Source: Paragonimus westermani (lineage: Eukaryota > Platyhelminthes > Trematoda > Plagiorchiida > Troglotrematidae). From it: a stretch of 64,000 nucleotides of DNA. This document shows, in pieces, positions 1 to 14,344 of the stretch. The translations under genes and the position numbers were made by a program. The stretch covers positions 220,192-284,191 of the forward strand of contig QNGE01000285.1 of NCBI GenBank assembly GCA_008508345.1, read 5' to 3'. The first letter of the stretch is position 1; every line of letters begins with the position of its first letter. The notes under the pieces are model-generated. The model was given only the letters and a program-made list of their open reading frames with translations, had not been told where the DNA came from and ran no database searches.

Positions 1-3000
1 AAGCACGTGCACTTTTGTCAGCTAATGTACTTGCCTAAACTTTACTCTATGGGGAAGAAACCGAACAGTTAGACATAAATAGGCAACACCACCAAATTAT
101 ACGTTTGGGTTGAGGTAGCAAATACAGTCGCTTTTACCCCATGGTGCAGCTGATGTCAATACCGCAGAAAGCAGTATGCTCACAAATTTTTGTTATTTCT
201 GGTCTGAATCTTTGGAACGCGGGCTATAACATGTAATCAAGATGCTGTTAGCTGCTGCTTCTCGATTATCCGGATTCACCGTTGTGGGAGTGTTCTGTGA
301 TAGTAAACTAATTTGACACCAGTATACAACTTTCACTTATGTATAGACAGTTGAGTAGGACACTAGAAAGCGTCACCCAACTCACCCTGACCTTAGTTAC
401 CTCAACTATTATGCTTAGGGCAACATCTTTGCCCAATATATACTTGTCGGTCTATAGAAGTTCATGTTAGAAGGAGTCGCAAGGCACCTTCCATAAGCGA
501 TTGTCTTCCATTGTTACAATAGGTCACGAATAAGTAGGTTTTTTGGCCAACAAACCATTTTGTTTCCAGATATTTAAAAACTTCAAAAAGTAGTTTTATC
601 TAATGAAAACTGGTAATCATTTTTATCTTTCTGAACAGCTTGAAAATATTTGCACAAACCACACAAGAACAACTTCAACATTGCTTCCTTCCAAGTTTTT
701 GTTTTCTGTCTTCTTATTAGACAGATTGTTCCGAGCGGCAGCGATCGTTCAAGTGATTTGCTTTGTCTCTTAGGATTTTTGAGCTTTCTATAATGATTTT
801 AATCTTACACACAATGAAAGTCGTTGGCTTTTGAATGGAGTAATCTGTGATTATTTTTATGGAACCCGGGTGTTTGAGAGGATTATATCAATTCCAAAAG
901 TATTATACACAGCTACACTTCTGAACGGGTTTGATCCCACTATAGACTATCACATTCATTCTTCAGCACTAGTGAAATGTGGAAAAGTTACCGTGCCTCT
1001 CAACTCCTCCACAAATTTATCAAACCGCACCTTCTGTGGAACGTTTTATGGGTTTCCATAACGCCTGTGTAAACCTACACTAAATCATTTTTATCTCCTT
1101 GTTTTTGGGACTATTAAACACCAACACGGTGAATGATAAATTTCTTAGTGTTTGGAGTGTTTTTATTTCATATGTAATCTAAAATGTGTAACTTCAAACG
1201 TTCACCTCAAAATCAACGTAAGCTAGTGTTTGGACTCACCATTAGAACTCCGTGAACATATTTTAGATTATAGTCAAAAATGTCTTAGGATAACTGGATG
1301 ATTTGTTGAAAGAGGGGTTACTTTGTACGCATCATGAAGTCACCGAGTGTTTTCCAGATGGTGGGCATAGCTAACAACCGAGTGGGTCATTACAGACTTC
1401 ACTAATTAGCCACGGAATATGAAAAGTAAACGATATTATGTCTGTTCCCCTTAGATTGAAGAAAATACATGAAAACGGTATTAGCTGGAACCATCTTTTA
1501 AAGAGATTCAAATGCTGAGGTCGATAATTGCGTACTGCATCATATTGACCGAACGGCTAAGTAGATTTCAGATACTTTTGAAAAATGACGATAACACGCA
1601 AGTGTTCACAGAAAAAGCAAAAGAAAAACCACGCAAAAAATGCGATAAGTATAAATTGTGAATGTTATGCTCGTCGTCACTTTGACTTTTCGACCAATGT
1701 CATATAATCTATTCATGTACATCGATTTATTGAAATTTGTCGACAGCAAAAGTGGCATGTTTTAGGAACTTTGGACTTTTCCCAGTTCATGAGCTACAGA
1801 AGGAGGACAAACATTTCAACTGTGGTGAGAACAAAACCATGAAAGAAAATGCTTTTGCCCCACCGTTCTCAATCTGGTGCAAGTGTATACTGGAGCGACA
1901 GAGCTAGATTTTGAGGACGATTGTACGCATAAAAGATAAATTAGTCGTTGGCCATGTAATTCGCTATGGTTTGGTTTGTTCATCACAATATTCATGTCCA
2001 CTGGCTGGCTTGCACAACATGATCAACAGTCTAACCTGTCAGGTGAAATTCCTGACATGCGTGGATGCAAACCCTCAGCAGGCTCCTTTTGGCAATATGA
2101 TATTCAATTGAGCAGCACGACTGCGATAACCATAGCGGTTTAGAATATGCGCTTTCAGACGGCTTTCGAAGTTCTGTTTCGCACGCCATAAATCTCTTCA
2201 GATGGAGATTCAATGTTCGCTCGAAGCTTGCTTTCGACCGATTGAGTGAGAAAAGCGAAAACGGACAAAAAATTTCAACGTGCCTCAACCAAGAAGCACA
2301 ATGTTCCTGGACTCGTTTTGAGAGCTGTTTTGCATCTGATCAACGTACATTTCCAACGAGGCGAAGACTAACAGTTTAATGTGGACTTAAAAGCGAAGAG
2401 CCGGGACATGATGGGCGGAATACAGACTGCAGCTCTCGCATATGTACTGCTGGTTGCATGGAGTGTTAGCACACTTGAACACCACATGGGTAAATATTAG
2501 ATTCTTCTTTATCTTATTCACCCTAATTTTTGGTGGAAGTCTAAAAATGCTTTTTGGCAATTGCGTCTTCCGGTAACTGTTATACTGAAGAATGTTCCCA
2601 GTAGTTTTTATCTCAATCCGAACTATGGATAAGTGAAGTAATGAACCCACAGTTAGGAAAGACATCATTCTAGACATTAGTTGCTTGTACCTTCACTCAC
2701 CTTGGCGTCTGTTGGCTTTGCTTGAACAATACACACCACTGTTTCACCTATGTTAATCCATCCTAGAGATGTGCAGTTTATTGATCAAACGGTATAACTA
2801 CTTCATCTGCCTTTATTTTCCCACGTTCTTGTCTGTTCGTCTCTAACCTGGTTCTCCTTTCTAATACAATACTACTTTTGACTACTCTGACTGTTATTTT
2901 GTAATGAAGGAAGCATGCAAGTGAATCCTTTTTTTCGACGTCAACTGTGTTGTTCGCGTTGATCCCCATTCGCCATCGACAGGTAGACCAATAATATCTT

Positions 3001-5446
3001 TCAGGCTAATGCACAGCAATGCATTTCTAGTTTTAATTGGAGTACGTAGCGATTCAGTCCATATTCTGTAGGGTTTGTTTTAGTATCTCAACTGGTAGTT
3101 GACCTTCGCTTTGACTGTAACCTTTGTTTCAGCTTACGTCCTTCAACATTGGATGTTTGGGTCACTCTCCAAAACTGAAATGTTTGAGAACTTCTTAATT
3201 CCTGCATTATTGCTACTATTCACATCCCAATTTGCTCGTTTCGATGGTTAGATTTTTAGTGATCCTGTCGATTCTGTGTGACCGCGTGAACAACTGGTAG
3301 TGTCTAGTTACATCCGAATATGCGCGACGAATCAATGTCCACGGACTGAGTGGCTGACGCCAAATAACCTGAATGAGGCTAGTAAATTAGCCCATCAGGG
3401 TAGTGGAACTTGGGGACAAAAGTAAAGAAAATAGTTTGGAGCCGTAATAATCAGAACGATACTAACAACTTGTCTTATTCGTGGTCAGCTAATCTATACA
3501 GAACCGGCAGGTAGAACAGTAAGGATCACCAAATGGACAACCCATGGTGTAAAAATGAAACTAGAAATGAGGAAGCGTATAAAACGAACAAATCATCGGA
3601 AATAATGCATTCGTCAAACCAATGAAAGGCGGAGTTCAGGCGGGTTAACGGTGGAAGGACAATTCATTGGACCGATGGAAAATGGCAGATATCTCCAGGT
3701 CACCACAAAACAAAGCACTTTTGTGACCAATAAAAAATGTTCCTGGTGCAGCAAGGCAATAATTCATCATGGGGTTGATATAGCCGTTGTTTTAAGTGAT
3801 ATACAGATGGCTAAACGCTAAATGTGCACTTTTGCCTGTTGATTGTCACGATGTCCTAATATTGTTCTGCTTGATCGCCAAAATCAATAGATACCAAATG
3901 TAACATCAGTTTTCCATTTTGCCTGGTTATTGACCAAACTTACGAGTAACGTTCGACGGACGGGTGGTGTGATACAATCTCTAGTGAAATAATGTTTTCA
4001 CAAATATGGAAGAACGTGCAACGAGTAATATCTTATTGTTAGGAATTGTTGGGGAACTAAGAATACGGTTAGCTGGTTCGATTTTTCAATTCTTGGAGAG
4101 ATTGACACTTAGGTTTTGAACATTTCAGTCACGAACCCGCAGAGTGTGTGTACATTATCTTCAATTAACGTTGAAAATACACATTGGCAGACTTATTTGC
4201 TGAGCATGTGATAATGGCCCCTCCCAGACCACGGTGATCATCTGTATTTCTGAAAGTCATTATTAGTAAAAACATACAGTGAATTTGTAAACTTTAGACA
4301 ACACTGTCGTTCAAACTCATGGGGCCTTCACTTCGTACACAAAAATCATCTGAATGTCTTAATACAAACTAAATGATTCCAAAATTGTTGCAACTGAACC
4401 AACCGGAATATGACAGCCTTAGAACACCGATGCGATCAAAGATCACTACCAACGACATCATCACTCACGGTGGCAATATTTGTGGCTAACTTTAAATAAG
4501 TTTCACAAACCGATTTGAATTGTGATTGGTGCGCACTACATAACTCATGGGATACGTGCATTTGACAGTCACCTTTACCTCGGCACATTGGGCTATCGAC
4601 TGCTCATACAGAATGTACAATATTTCGAAATTTCCGAGTTGTGGACCTTTAAAAGAACAACATAAAGTAACACACACGTGGTGTGTGATGACTGGTATCA
4701 TTTTCGTTGAATATGTTACAGGACTTCTCACTCAGTTTGTCGTGGGTTATCCTATCAAGATTTGCGACATTTCGTTTTTCTGATGTGTCAGTTTTCATAC
4801 ACACTGAAATATTAGAAGGCACAGTTGCTAATAAAGTAGCACCATTGTGTATTTAGATAGCAGTAGAGCAATTTCAGCCATTTGCGAGAAAAGTCCAGGA
4901 GAGATTGTACTTTAAGCATGGTTCGATTTAACGGTCATTAGCTTGTTAAACATATTTCTCTGGATACAGCATTTTCCGTGGGTACGTTCAAGATAGTCAG
5001 TTTCCCTGGTGTTCGCTTGTGCAGGTGTCCAAACTTTGGCTGGATGATACGCGTAGCCAGTTCAAAGTGCTTAGTTTAGGTGGTCCTCTGAAGTATTTCA
5101 TTGGGAGTTATTTAAACCTAATTGTGAGATGAGGGCAAAACACTGTTCACGTCAGGTGAGGTGCATTTGTTGATTTGTTCCTATGGTCAACCGGGTTGAC
5201 TTGTCACACATGTTGTTTTCCCTCCTAATGAAATTCTCATTTGTTCTATGACGCAACACATTGTTCTTTGATGTGTAGCTTGTTTGCCATGCATTTATAT
5301 GATTAGACACAAGTCATCCTAGGTATTCATTTTGCACATGGACTTGGACGTGTGATTATGAAGTTAGATCATAATCTTCTTTACGTCGACCCTCCACGAC
5401 CTGTTTCATTTGCGTGTGGACTCAAGTGGCTGAATTAAGCCGAATA
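1..5446. other. no supported gene
   Basis: Open frames are short and occur on both strands at once (for example 1816-2288), with no recognisable protein and no convincing splice-bounded block. I found no repeat copies here. Confidence 0.6.
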
Positions 5447-5512
5447 CAGATCGAACCAACATCCCTACATGTCAAAAGGCAAAAACCTTGCCATTCGACT
5501 ACCATTGCTCCA
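5447..5512 (-). other. tRNA-like box A/box B pair
   Basis: On the minus strand, box A-like TGGAGCAATGGT (5501-5512) is followed about 45 bp later by box B-like GGTTCGATCTG (5447-5457). The spacing suits a tRNA or a tRNA-derived SINE. I could not fold a convincing acceptor stem, so a decayed SINE of another family is more likely than a functional tRNA. Confidence 0.3.
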
Positions 5513-8500
5513 AGAACTAATTTTGATGGTTAGATTAAAGTAGTACTGATGTGATTTTTATTCAAAACCTGTTAGCATGGAATGACACCTCCTGTTTAGG
5601 ATCATCAATGTTAGCGAGTTGAGGATCCGTAATGCTTAGCGGACTCATGACCGAGTAGACAAAAGTTTTGGATCTTTTTGCGGGCTTTTCACTTTCCACT
5701 TTAGACCATCTCTGCCTGATAAGTTTAATTCAGTCACTTACAGGTAGCATGTTGTCAGTCTGCGGGTGAACACAGTGAAACATTGTAGGACACATTCAAA
5801 GTGGTTCTCCATTGTTGTTACAACGCACGTGCAACCAATAGCAAAACATGGTAAATGTATTGAATGCACCTCAGACCCGAGTTTTAATAAATCCAGTGAG
5901 GCTGGAAATACAAGATATCAAAATCATTTACAAAGTAATGTGACTGTTTAACCTGGAAACGGTTGCAAATAGCGCACGGCTTATATTGATCGAAATACCT
6001 CGCCACACTTTTAGTGGTTATCGTGATTTTGACCTGGACAGAATTTCTAGCTGTGAGATCATTTACTGGTATTAACAGAACAGTTACTGTGTCTCTTCTG
6101 AAGACAAGAGGCCAGTTTGAACATTACTCACAAAAGAGTGTGGCAGGGCGGGTGCGTGCCGCACTTCATCCGGGTCTAGCGTAAGACAATAAAGCACTGG
6201 TCAACGTAGTTACCTCACTTGACTCAAGTTCAAAATATTGGCCATGGTAACGCAACTGTTAGTTCTACGTTATTTGGGGAGGGGGCTAGTTGGAGAGTTA
6301 CATAAATGCCGAAACTGTGGTCAAAATTTTAGGGATATTCAACCAGTGTCGGCTGAAACCCCCTACCACCTATTACCAAGCAACATTTTGAACTATCATT
6401 TGCTCGTTGTTATCCTAGTGTCTATGATCACTGTAGTAAAAAACACCGTTATTTCGAAATGAAGAAAGAACTGTTTTTGTCTGACGATTGTGAATGATCG
6501 GAACATACGAGCAACATATGTGTGGGTGTATCATTTGAACAAATATTTATTGAATACGCTATGGTTTGCATATAACCACGACACAGGCAGCTGTTTTAAC
6601 TGTGTTGCCTTCCACTTGACGATGTTTTGACTCGTTTTATTGTAAATTCTGAACTTGTCTGATTTACTCGTTAATCAACTGAAGTGTGTTTTAGATTGTT
6701 GACCACAATGCAAGCAGTGAATTTTCACTCGGACAGCGTCTCATTTGCGGTTCACTAACTAGGTGCCTTAGATTGTTAAAGATGGTTGTAAATAATTTAG
6801 TGAAATAACTCCAGTTAAGATAGTCGTACCGCCATGAAATCGTTTCTTGGCGTTGCTGTGAGCATGACTGGACTAGATGATTCCGCAATTTGTTGGCGAT
6901 TTAATGAATACAACGAGGAAAACGTTAAGATGAATGCCACGGCTTGAAAAAAAGTTTGGTCAGTCCCACAAAATTATTTTGCGGACAACAGCTGCGTTGT
7001 CACACGATGAATACTATCCGTAAATCAGGTGAAACTCTCGAATATTGAATAGCGAGTTAACTAATTTAGAAATGACATTTTTGTTCCACTGATCTCTTGC
7101 TAGCCCGGCAGCAAGTACACTGTATGAAAAACCTATCATTTCCACATCCAGCCCTAACCGTCTAGATAACATGAAGCCTATGGTTTATCCTCCTCGAACT
7201 GTCTGGTTAAATTCTTATAGAAATTTGTGACCAAAGCAAATCGTGGTCAGCTCCAGCGTATATTACGGTAACCTTCAATGGTGATCTGATGCTGAGTTTG
7301 TTATGATGAATTAGGCCAATTTGAGTAAGCAGAAGTTATCCCAAATCAACTGTGGGAAGTTCGTAATGGTTTCCATCCAGAAATATGCTTTACACTACAT
7401 AGTTTGAGTGAAACCGGATACACAACCATGTGACTTTCACCGAAGAAATGCAGGACATTTCTTAAGGCATTTTATGGCATGCCACTTGTTGAATCGTTGA
7501 GAGAGAAGCCCAAAAATGTGAGACCTTGGTAGTGATGGGTAAATTAATCTCCAGTTTTCTTGACTGGCACGTTGGTTTTGTTGTTGGTTTCGGTCCAATA
7601 AAGTCCAGAGTCCTCACAAGTGTATTCCTTATATTTGACCAAATCTTTCACCCTACTTTCTAGGACTTTAGCGGCATTACCTGTTAGTGACGTTAGCAAG
7701 TTGCAGTGGGAACCGTCTGTGGAGTCTAAAATCGGAACTGAATTCATTTCAAATGGTGAGTTGTATGAGTAAGTAAGTCTAAATGTAAAACGTTCGAGCC
7801 CATGGTGTGGTTTTGTATTCCATTCTATACGGTGTTGGTATGCTGTTTCTAATGCTGGTTTGAGTCCAATTAAGACTCCCGTTTATTTCAATTGAGCTTC
7901 CAACTTCTTGAGTTTACAACATTACTTACTAGTACTACAGATTTTTTCTCTTGACGCGTGCTTGCGAAAATGATTATCTTGATAAACTGGACTAGCTATT
8001 GAAATGGCATCCTTGGAGCTCCACATATGAACTAGACAGATAACTTTGTTGACACTGTATGTATGTAAACTGGTTTGGTCCAGTGCAGTGTATGTGCAAG
8101 GTTGTGCTATCTTCTTGATAAGCGCGTTTCTGAAAGTCAACTCAATGATTTTTTCCATCCACATCATTGATTCACACTCAAATATGTTCGTGTCAAAAGT
8201 ATATAGCAGAATAGTTCACTAATTCATGTTCTAAGTCTTGAAGAGGAGTGTTTTCATCACTTTCGAAATTTGCTACGTCAGTCCTATGTTTTCATAAACG
8301 GTACAGGATTACCCACTAGCCGGATGAAATAAGGAAGTGATAGCAAGGAAGCATCGTGATGGTTCTCTCCCCAATAAAAAATTCTTGGAATGAGTGCATT
8401 TCGGACCACAATTGCCTTTGATCGTTATTCGTGCTTCCTGTTTTCCGTAAAATGAGGGAGTCCGTTTTATTAATAAGCCTGTAGCCTAATTATCTCACTG

Positions 8501-10846
8501 GGGAATATATACACAGTTAGTAAGAGTTTCACCAGATGTACAGTTCAAACTTAGTCGTTAATGAGGCTGTCGGAGATGAGTGGTATTCACTTTACAGTAG
8601 CCTAGCCGTCAACCATTTACGATTCCTTAGACAATGACGATGGTTGTATTGCTGAACAAAACAGTCGTTCGTCTTCCTAGGTAGACTCCAGCTACAATTT
8701 GCAACTCCTGATTTGTAAACAAGTGAGTTATTAGGCAAATGTTTTTAACATTACGAAGTAGCGATGATCCGTTAAACTTTTGTAGCTCCGGTAGTTTTCA
8801 CTCCATTTAGCGTCAGGACATCAACTGACATATTTATTCTTTGCTGAATATACACATGGTGCCAACACTGCCCCACCTTATACTCGACGGGTTGTACAGG
8901 AACTGCGGATAAGATGGGTGGTCGAACAAATAGCGAGATTATCGTCACCATTCAAAATGACTGAAAAGATCGGAACGTTACACTCGGATAACAAGACATT
9001 GTGCAGGCGGTTGCTGTTTGTGACTCAATATACAGTTCGTTTTCTCCTGCAATTCAACATTGATTAATTGGGGTGACGAAAGAATACTTGTGTTAATTCG
9101 TTGCTATGTAGCGCCCAAGAGAAATACTAAGTCGGATAAAAACTAATAAAAAAATCGACAAGAGAACTGTAGTTATCGAATTCTTTAGTCAGACTGCGAT
9201 AACTACGAGGGAATGCTGAAAACAACCCTCTAATGCCGGCCGCAGTGAGGGTACAGTTGGTACGAAGTGAGTATCATAGGAATTCTGTTCAGGCGTATAC
9301 TATGCGAGTCATCCCACGGTAACAGAAGATCGTGTGATGAAGTGTCCTGTCAGACGCAGTGTGTTATGAAGTAAAATCATCTGCACAGCAAGACTCACTT
9401 TTTCCTGATTGTGATCACAGATCTGATGTGTAAAAGACAAGTAATCAAATGAACAAACTTCAATTTACATGTGATCACTATGGGATCACTCGAATTAAAT
9501 GTCTGCTGGAATGGCTTGCTGATGGAACGTTGAGAGCAAAATTGGTAGTCAATCACCTGCATATTTTAACCGTGCTTGTTTATAGTAAAGCGTTTTTTGT
9601 CTAGAAGACGTTTGACAACTAAGTTTTTTGAAAAAACTTAAATAAGACAGGTCGGAATTATCTGCAGCCTAGTGTGCAACAAGCGTTCTCTAAGTCAGTT
9701 TCGATTACATTCTGGGTGCCTGTGGCAAACTTTTAAAAATTTTATTGGTCTGTAGTGGCTTTGACAAATGTTAACTCGTGTCTATACACTTTTACCGCAC
9801 CAGACAAATGTATTACAAGCACTTCGTTGTTGTTCCATTAACTAACAACATACGTAAATATATTGCCTGTAACACTTGTGATACATGTATGGATAACACG
9901 AAATCGGCTTACGAAAGATGTCCGTGATTTTACAGAGAAACGTTTTCAAATCTTTCCAGCGGAAAGGTAGAGGAACACATAGGGAGGAGTGAGTTCCTTG
10001 TGTTTGTAAGATTTTCCACAAAGTGACAACCACTTGCAAATTTCAATATATAATTGTTATAAGTTAACACAAAGCGTTATGTTTAAAGGGAGCGAGTTAA
10101 ATTAGGCCGTCTAACTATGCACCTTTATGATTCGATAAGCACTCGGCAGAGCTGTTTGACATCCTCATCATTGAGACCGCCAAACAATTGGAGTACAGTA
10201 GAAACGATGAACAGGAACAAAACATTCTTGATCGACATTAGTTTGTAATTAAACGGTTCTACACAATAGCGTGGGAAATTGAGCTGCCGAACTCAGATCG
10301 ACTTAATGTCAAAATATACTATAAACCAATATATCGTGGATTAGAATCCGCGCAGCGTAGTACTATTATGTTAGGGATATATTCTGCTCAATCTGTTGCA
10401 TTAATTTCCTTAGTGATTTACTTCTAGCAGCAGAAGATTCTTCTGAAAAAGGTCAATTATCTGTTAAACAGTGTGCAGCTGTCGCTGTTGGACATTTTTT
10501 GCTAATATGATTTGATAAACCTCCACAGCAAAACGGACAAAATTTCGATTCATACTAACCCATGTACTGAAATTTCGATTAAGATAGGTGAACTCGAAGA
10601 AGGCGTTGATTATCCATTGATGACCCACTGAAACTAAATGAAAGTCAACAAGCGGCAACAAAAGTCGGCAGGTCAACGTCGAATTAAGGTATGTAATGTC
10701 ATCCGTACACAATATGTGAATGTGTTCAGTGGAGTGCTGCAGTCTCCAAAACGTTTGGTTTACATTACAATAGTCGAGGATAAGTAGGCAAATGGCTTTA
10801 CGTGGCCTGAAATTCCTTTTTCATCACGTCGTTAGAAGAAAAAGAA
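5513..10846. other. no supported gene
   Basis: Only short open frames. The minus-strand frame at 7544-7747 contains YTCEDSGLYW, which looks slightly like an immunoglobulin-fold fragment but lacks the rest of the pattern. The palindrome at 9620-9640 is the only structure noted. Confidence 0.6.
9620..9640 (+). repeat. perfect 10-bp palindrome
   Basis: TAAGTTTTTT, one G, AAAAAACTTA. It is AT-rich and of low information content; a perfect cruciform-forming site, with no gene context. Confidence 0.9.
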
Positions 10847-10971
10847 GTGTGTTACGGTATCTTAACAGTTCGTCTATTTTCAAAAGTCGAAAATGTAAAA
10901 CATGCCAGTTATTTATATCGAGCATGGATCATACACGTCTACCAATACACCAGGTATTCTGTAATCAAGAC
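10847..10971 (+). repeat. inverted repeat, left arm
   Basis: Aligns with the minus strand of 11239-11368. Shared blocks include TTAACAGTT, a CAAAAGTCGAAAATGTAAA-like segment and TACCAATACACCAGGTAT versus TACCAGCACACCAAGTAT. Identity is about 70-75%, differences are mostly transitions, and the right arm has an internal extra segment of about 15 bp. Two open frames cross this arm; neither is recognisable. Confidence 0.6.
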
Positions 10972-11238
10972 AATCCGGTGGACTGACTCAGACGGTTCTG
11001 TGCACATAGCTTCAGCTGATAAGTTCGGCCAAGCCTTAATTTGGTAAACTAGCCACTCGAAACCCAACGTCATCGATCGCGAAACGCCTCTAGACAAGGG
11101 ATCAGTAAGTTCAACCGGTGAACTCGTCAGTAATAATTCAAGATACTGTTTCGCAACCGAAGTCCGAAGCTAATGGTTTCCTGCGAAGCGATGTTTTGCG
11201 TGCACAAAGGTGGTTGCCACGGGTTGCTGCGGTCTCGA

Positions 11239-11368
11239 TTTCGCCATACTTGGTGTGCTGGTAAAGGTGTCTAGCCGCTGTTTTTTGTCATGTGTATGAT
11301 GTACGTAAATGACGTGCTTTACGTTTGCAACTGTTGAGAGTAAACAAACTGTTAACAATTCGCAACAT
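11239..11368 (-). repeat. inverted repeat, right arm
   Basis: Partner of 10847-10971, read on the minus strand. The spacer is about 270 bp and weaker similarity may extend into it (TGTGCAC and flanks). No target-site duplication or Pol III box was recognised. The family is unknown. Confidence 0.6.
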
Positions 11369-11399
11369 GTCTTCTGTGCTCTAGAGAAGACTTTGCACA

Positions 11400-14344
11400 A
11401 AACAACTCACTTTTTACTGCCCCTCTTGTTCAAATATACTCTCCACTGCTTTGCATGTCAATACGCCACTGCCTGTCTCCATCCTATTCAGGCTGGCAAA
11501 AAATGTTAGCTTGTAACAGTCTGCTTGCAACGTCCTTGAACTGACGGGCAATGTGTAACTTGCTTGCAATTCGTCAGCTTAGATGCGCATAGTTCAGCTT
11601 GAGGGCTTACAGTTTTCCAGTTGTGATTGACTATTTTTTGGCAATTTTTTGGCTTATTTCTGCTGCTCATGAATTTACCATTTGAGGATGGGATATTTTT
11701 CTACACTTTCAGTATGCTGGCTACTCACTAGAGAGAGTGGCCACAGTGAGTGCAATGCGCTGATGTTCTAATATTGGGTCTAAACACATAAGTGACAGTA
11801 ATTTGTGCGGGACAAGTTCACCTAACCCTTAAAATAATGAAAATTGTTTAGTTTGTTTCAGAAAAGTCCACCAGGCTAGACTGCATGAATCTGAATAGAG
11901 TTTCGCAGAATGTTCACTGACTGGGAAGTTGTTAAATGAAGTTGATAACAAACGGTACGATGATCGTAGCGCTAGTACAAACATAACTACGTGTAAAACG
12001 ACTATTAGTCGGACAGCAAATGTTAGTGACGAAATGATACCAATCTTTGAACTGTATACATAGTAGACAGAACAATAGTGAGCTTCATTTATCTTGACCA
12101 GCTGGTTCTTCCGATTTCTGAAAATCGAACCAAAATGGCATAAACATGATCCTAGCCATAGAGTGTTCTTGATGTCAACTGCTCACATAACCAAGCCAGG
12201 AAATGTCATCCTCACTGACGTGGTAGTTGTTCGATACAAAATCCACACAATTCTTTATCCTGTGCCTTATGAGAGGGCGGCTCAAATTATGATCATAGCT
12301 GTTGAATGAGGCGTATCAGTCAACGAAGAAAAGAGATCACTGACACGCGGATAAAGAAAATTCAATTTTTTTCTCGGTTTTAAATAGACAGTGTTACTGT
12401 GAACCGAGACCTTTAGTTACGATCACTGCTCGATAACGCTGTATTCAAAGTGTTATTTGTCAGGTTAAAATGTGATAGGTTATAACTTCGATGCAAGAGT
12501 GATGACCTCCACATGGAAAGTAACGTGACTTTTGTTGACTGGGATGTCTTTCAATTACAATCCACCTGTTGACTCTGAATGACGTGCTCGTTGCTATGTA
12601 GACAAAGCTTTCAGGTTTAGAATTTAACTTATATAAGTCAGATTAGGATAACATAGAGCTTGTCCAATTCCCGTTTGCAATTTTTGTACTTCTGACAGTT
12701 TTTACGCGACTGAGGATTTTCAGTAAAGTAAATATGAAGGGTTTAAAATCAAACGAATAGCATTCGCTTTAGCACTGTTTGTTGTAAGAACTTTCCTCCA
12801 TCTCAAACAATTGACCTTCATTTATTTTCTTCGTAGTGAACCACAGAATGTGTGAACATTTGGTTTAGCTGCTACTGTCCGATCCAGAACGTGCTATCCA
12901 TTTTTGTATCGTATGGAAGTTTTTGTTTTTCAAGCCAAGTGTCCCTTATCTGTTTCTGGTGTGTGTCCCGTAGAAAGTTTCTGCTCCTATCAAACCCTAG
13001 TCTGTGCAGTCTATCTGGATAGACACAATTTAATTGGGAAGTGGAGCTGACTTTGCCGTTCCCATGAAAACATCCTGACAGTGGGTGTTTATGAAAAGTA
13101 AATAAAAAACAGAAATTTTAACCGCCCTACCTAAAAGGTGTTTGGAATTTGAACAGTAGATATCAGCTGTTCTCACACTTTTATTCAGTGGTTAAAAGTT
13201 CTACTTTTTAACTGACGGAAGACTTTTTGTTCAATGTGAATTCAAGTTGGTGTTAATCCAATCTACTTGGAACATTTAAAATGTATTAGCCAAATTGCAC
13301 CCTAACCCTGTGTAAATTGTCGGAAGTTGGTTCTGAATCTAAGAGGACATCTTCAGGTTCGAATTTTGTTGAATGATCTATTCCTTTTTTATTAACCTAC
13401 CCTGACGAGTCTGGCTCTTTTGGTTTGTAGCTAATCCTTAAGAACCGGAAAGATTTTTACAAACCGTTTGATTCGCGATGGATCGATTTTCTTAACACAT
13501 TCAATGTTCTAACCGAACCAATATACTGATTGGTTCGTTTTTTAAAGTGTACCCTGTTTTCAACATGCTGTGGCACTTACTTCGTAAATTGTGGTCATGG
13601 CACATGTAGGCAGCCGCACGTTCGAACTTGATGGTGTCTAACGAAATGGACCAGACAAGCTGTCGAAATCGTTCCTCTTCCGAATGACGGCACGTCTCCT
13701 CTGAACGTCTGCGCATACACCGGAACACAAGAATATGCCATTTGGTTCTGTAAGTGGACGAGGTATTTTAGAAAACCTTTTAACAGTTATTAGCGTGACA
13801 CATGGGACGTATGTGACATAGGCTAACTGTCAGTATGAATCCTGTGACAGGATTGTTTAGCCGTTACCTCTGCTCGCACTATTTTCCTCGATACAAACTG
13901 AAACGTGACGATTTTTGTGGCAAAAACAAAACGTTTTACTAAACAGTCTGAATAACTTGCTTCAATCGTAGTTATAGAAAACGAAACACTTACACAATCA
14001 TGCATTCTGCTTAAAGAAGAGAGGCTGTTCGTTTGAGCAGCTAGAGATCAGTCAAAAGAAGATAGTTAAAGCAGACTTCTTCCTTCTAGAGCTCAAGCCA
14101 GTGACATACCCATGCATCAAGCTCGTTCAAGTTGTTAATTATTTCTCTCAAATTTGAATTAACTGGAGTTCGTGAATCTTGCGGTAATGCCCATTCCGCT
14201 GATAAACTACTCCTAAATCGTCGTGTCGGTTGATGATAAAGTCTTTTCGGGTTGCAAAATAACCGATGTCTACCTGCCTGGTAAACTTTGGAGGAATGCT
14301 CCCGTTTGGTGACAACAATACTGAGAGGTAGCGGAAAAATGATT
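11400..14344. other. no supported gene
   Basis: Nothing recognisable. A small perfect hairpin (AATCCTG TGA CAGGATT) near 13837 is the only structure noted. Confidence 0.6.

Noticed and set aside
7590..7606. CTTTATTGGAC on the minus strand as a third copy of the 69-bp unit
   Set aside because: Only about 13 bases match, part of a local palindrome; the rest of the unit is absent and no direct repeats flank it.
7544..7747. Immunoglobulin-like YTCEDSGLYW in a minus-strand frame
   Set aside because: The spacing of the first cysteine and the core tryptophan does not fit the fold, and there are no splice borders.
10847..11047. WD40-like ending (SDGSVHIASADKFGQALIW) in a frame at 10847-11047
   Set aside because: Only one partial repeat-like motif, within a diverged inverted repeat whose other arm does not preserve it.
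13300..13312. CCCTAACCCT as telomeric repeat
   Set aside because: A single short occurrence, not an array.
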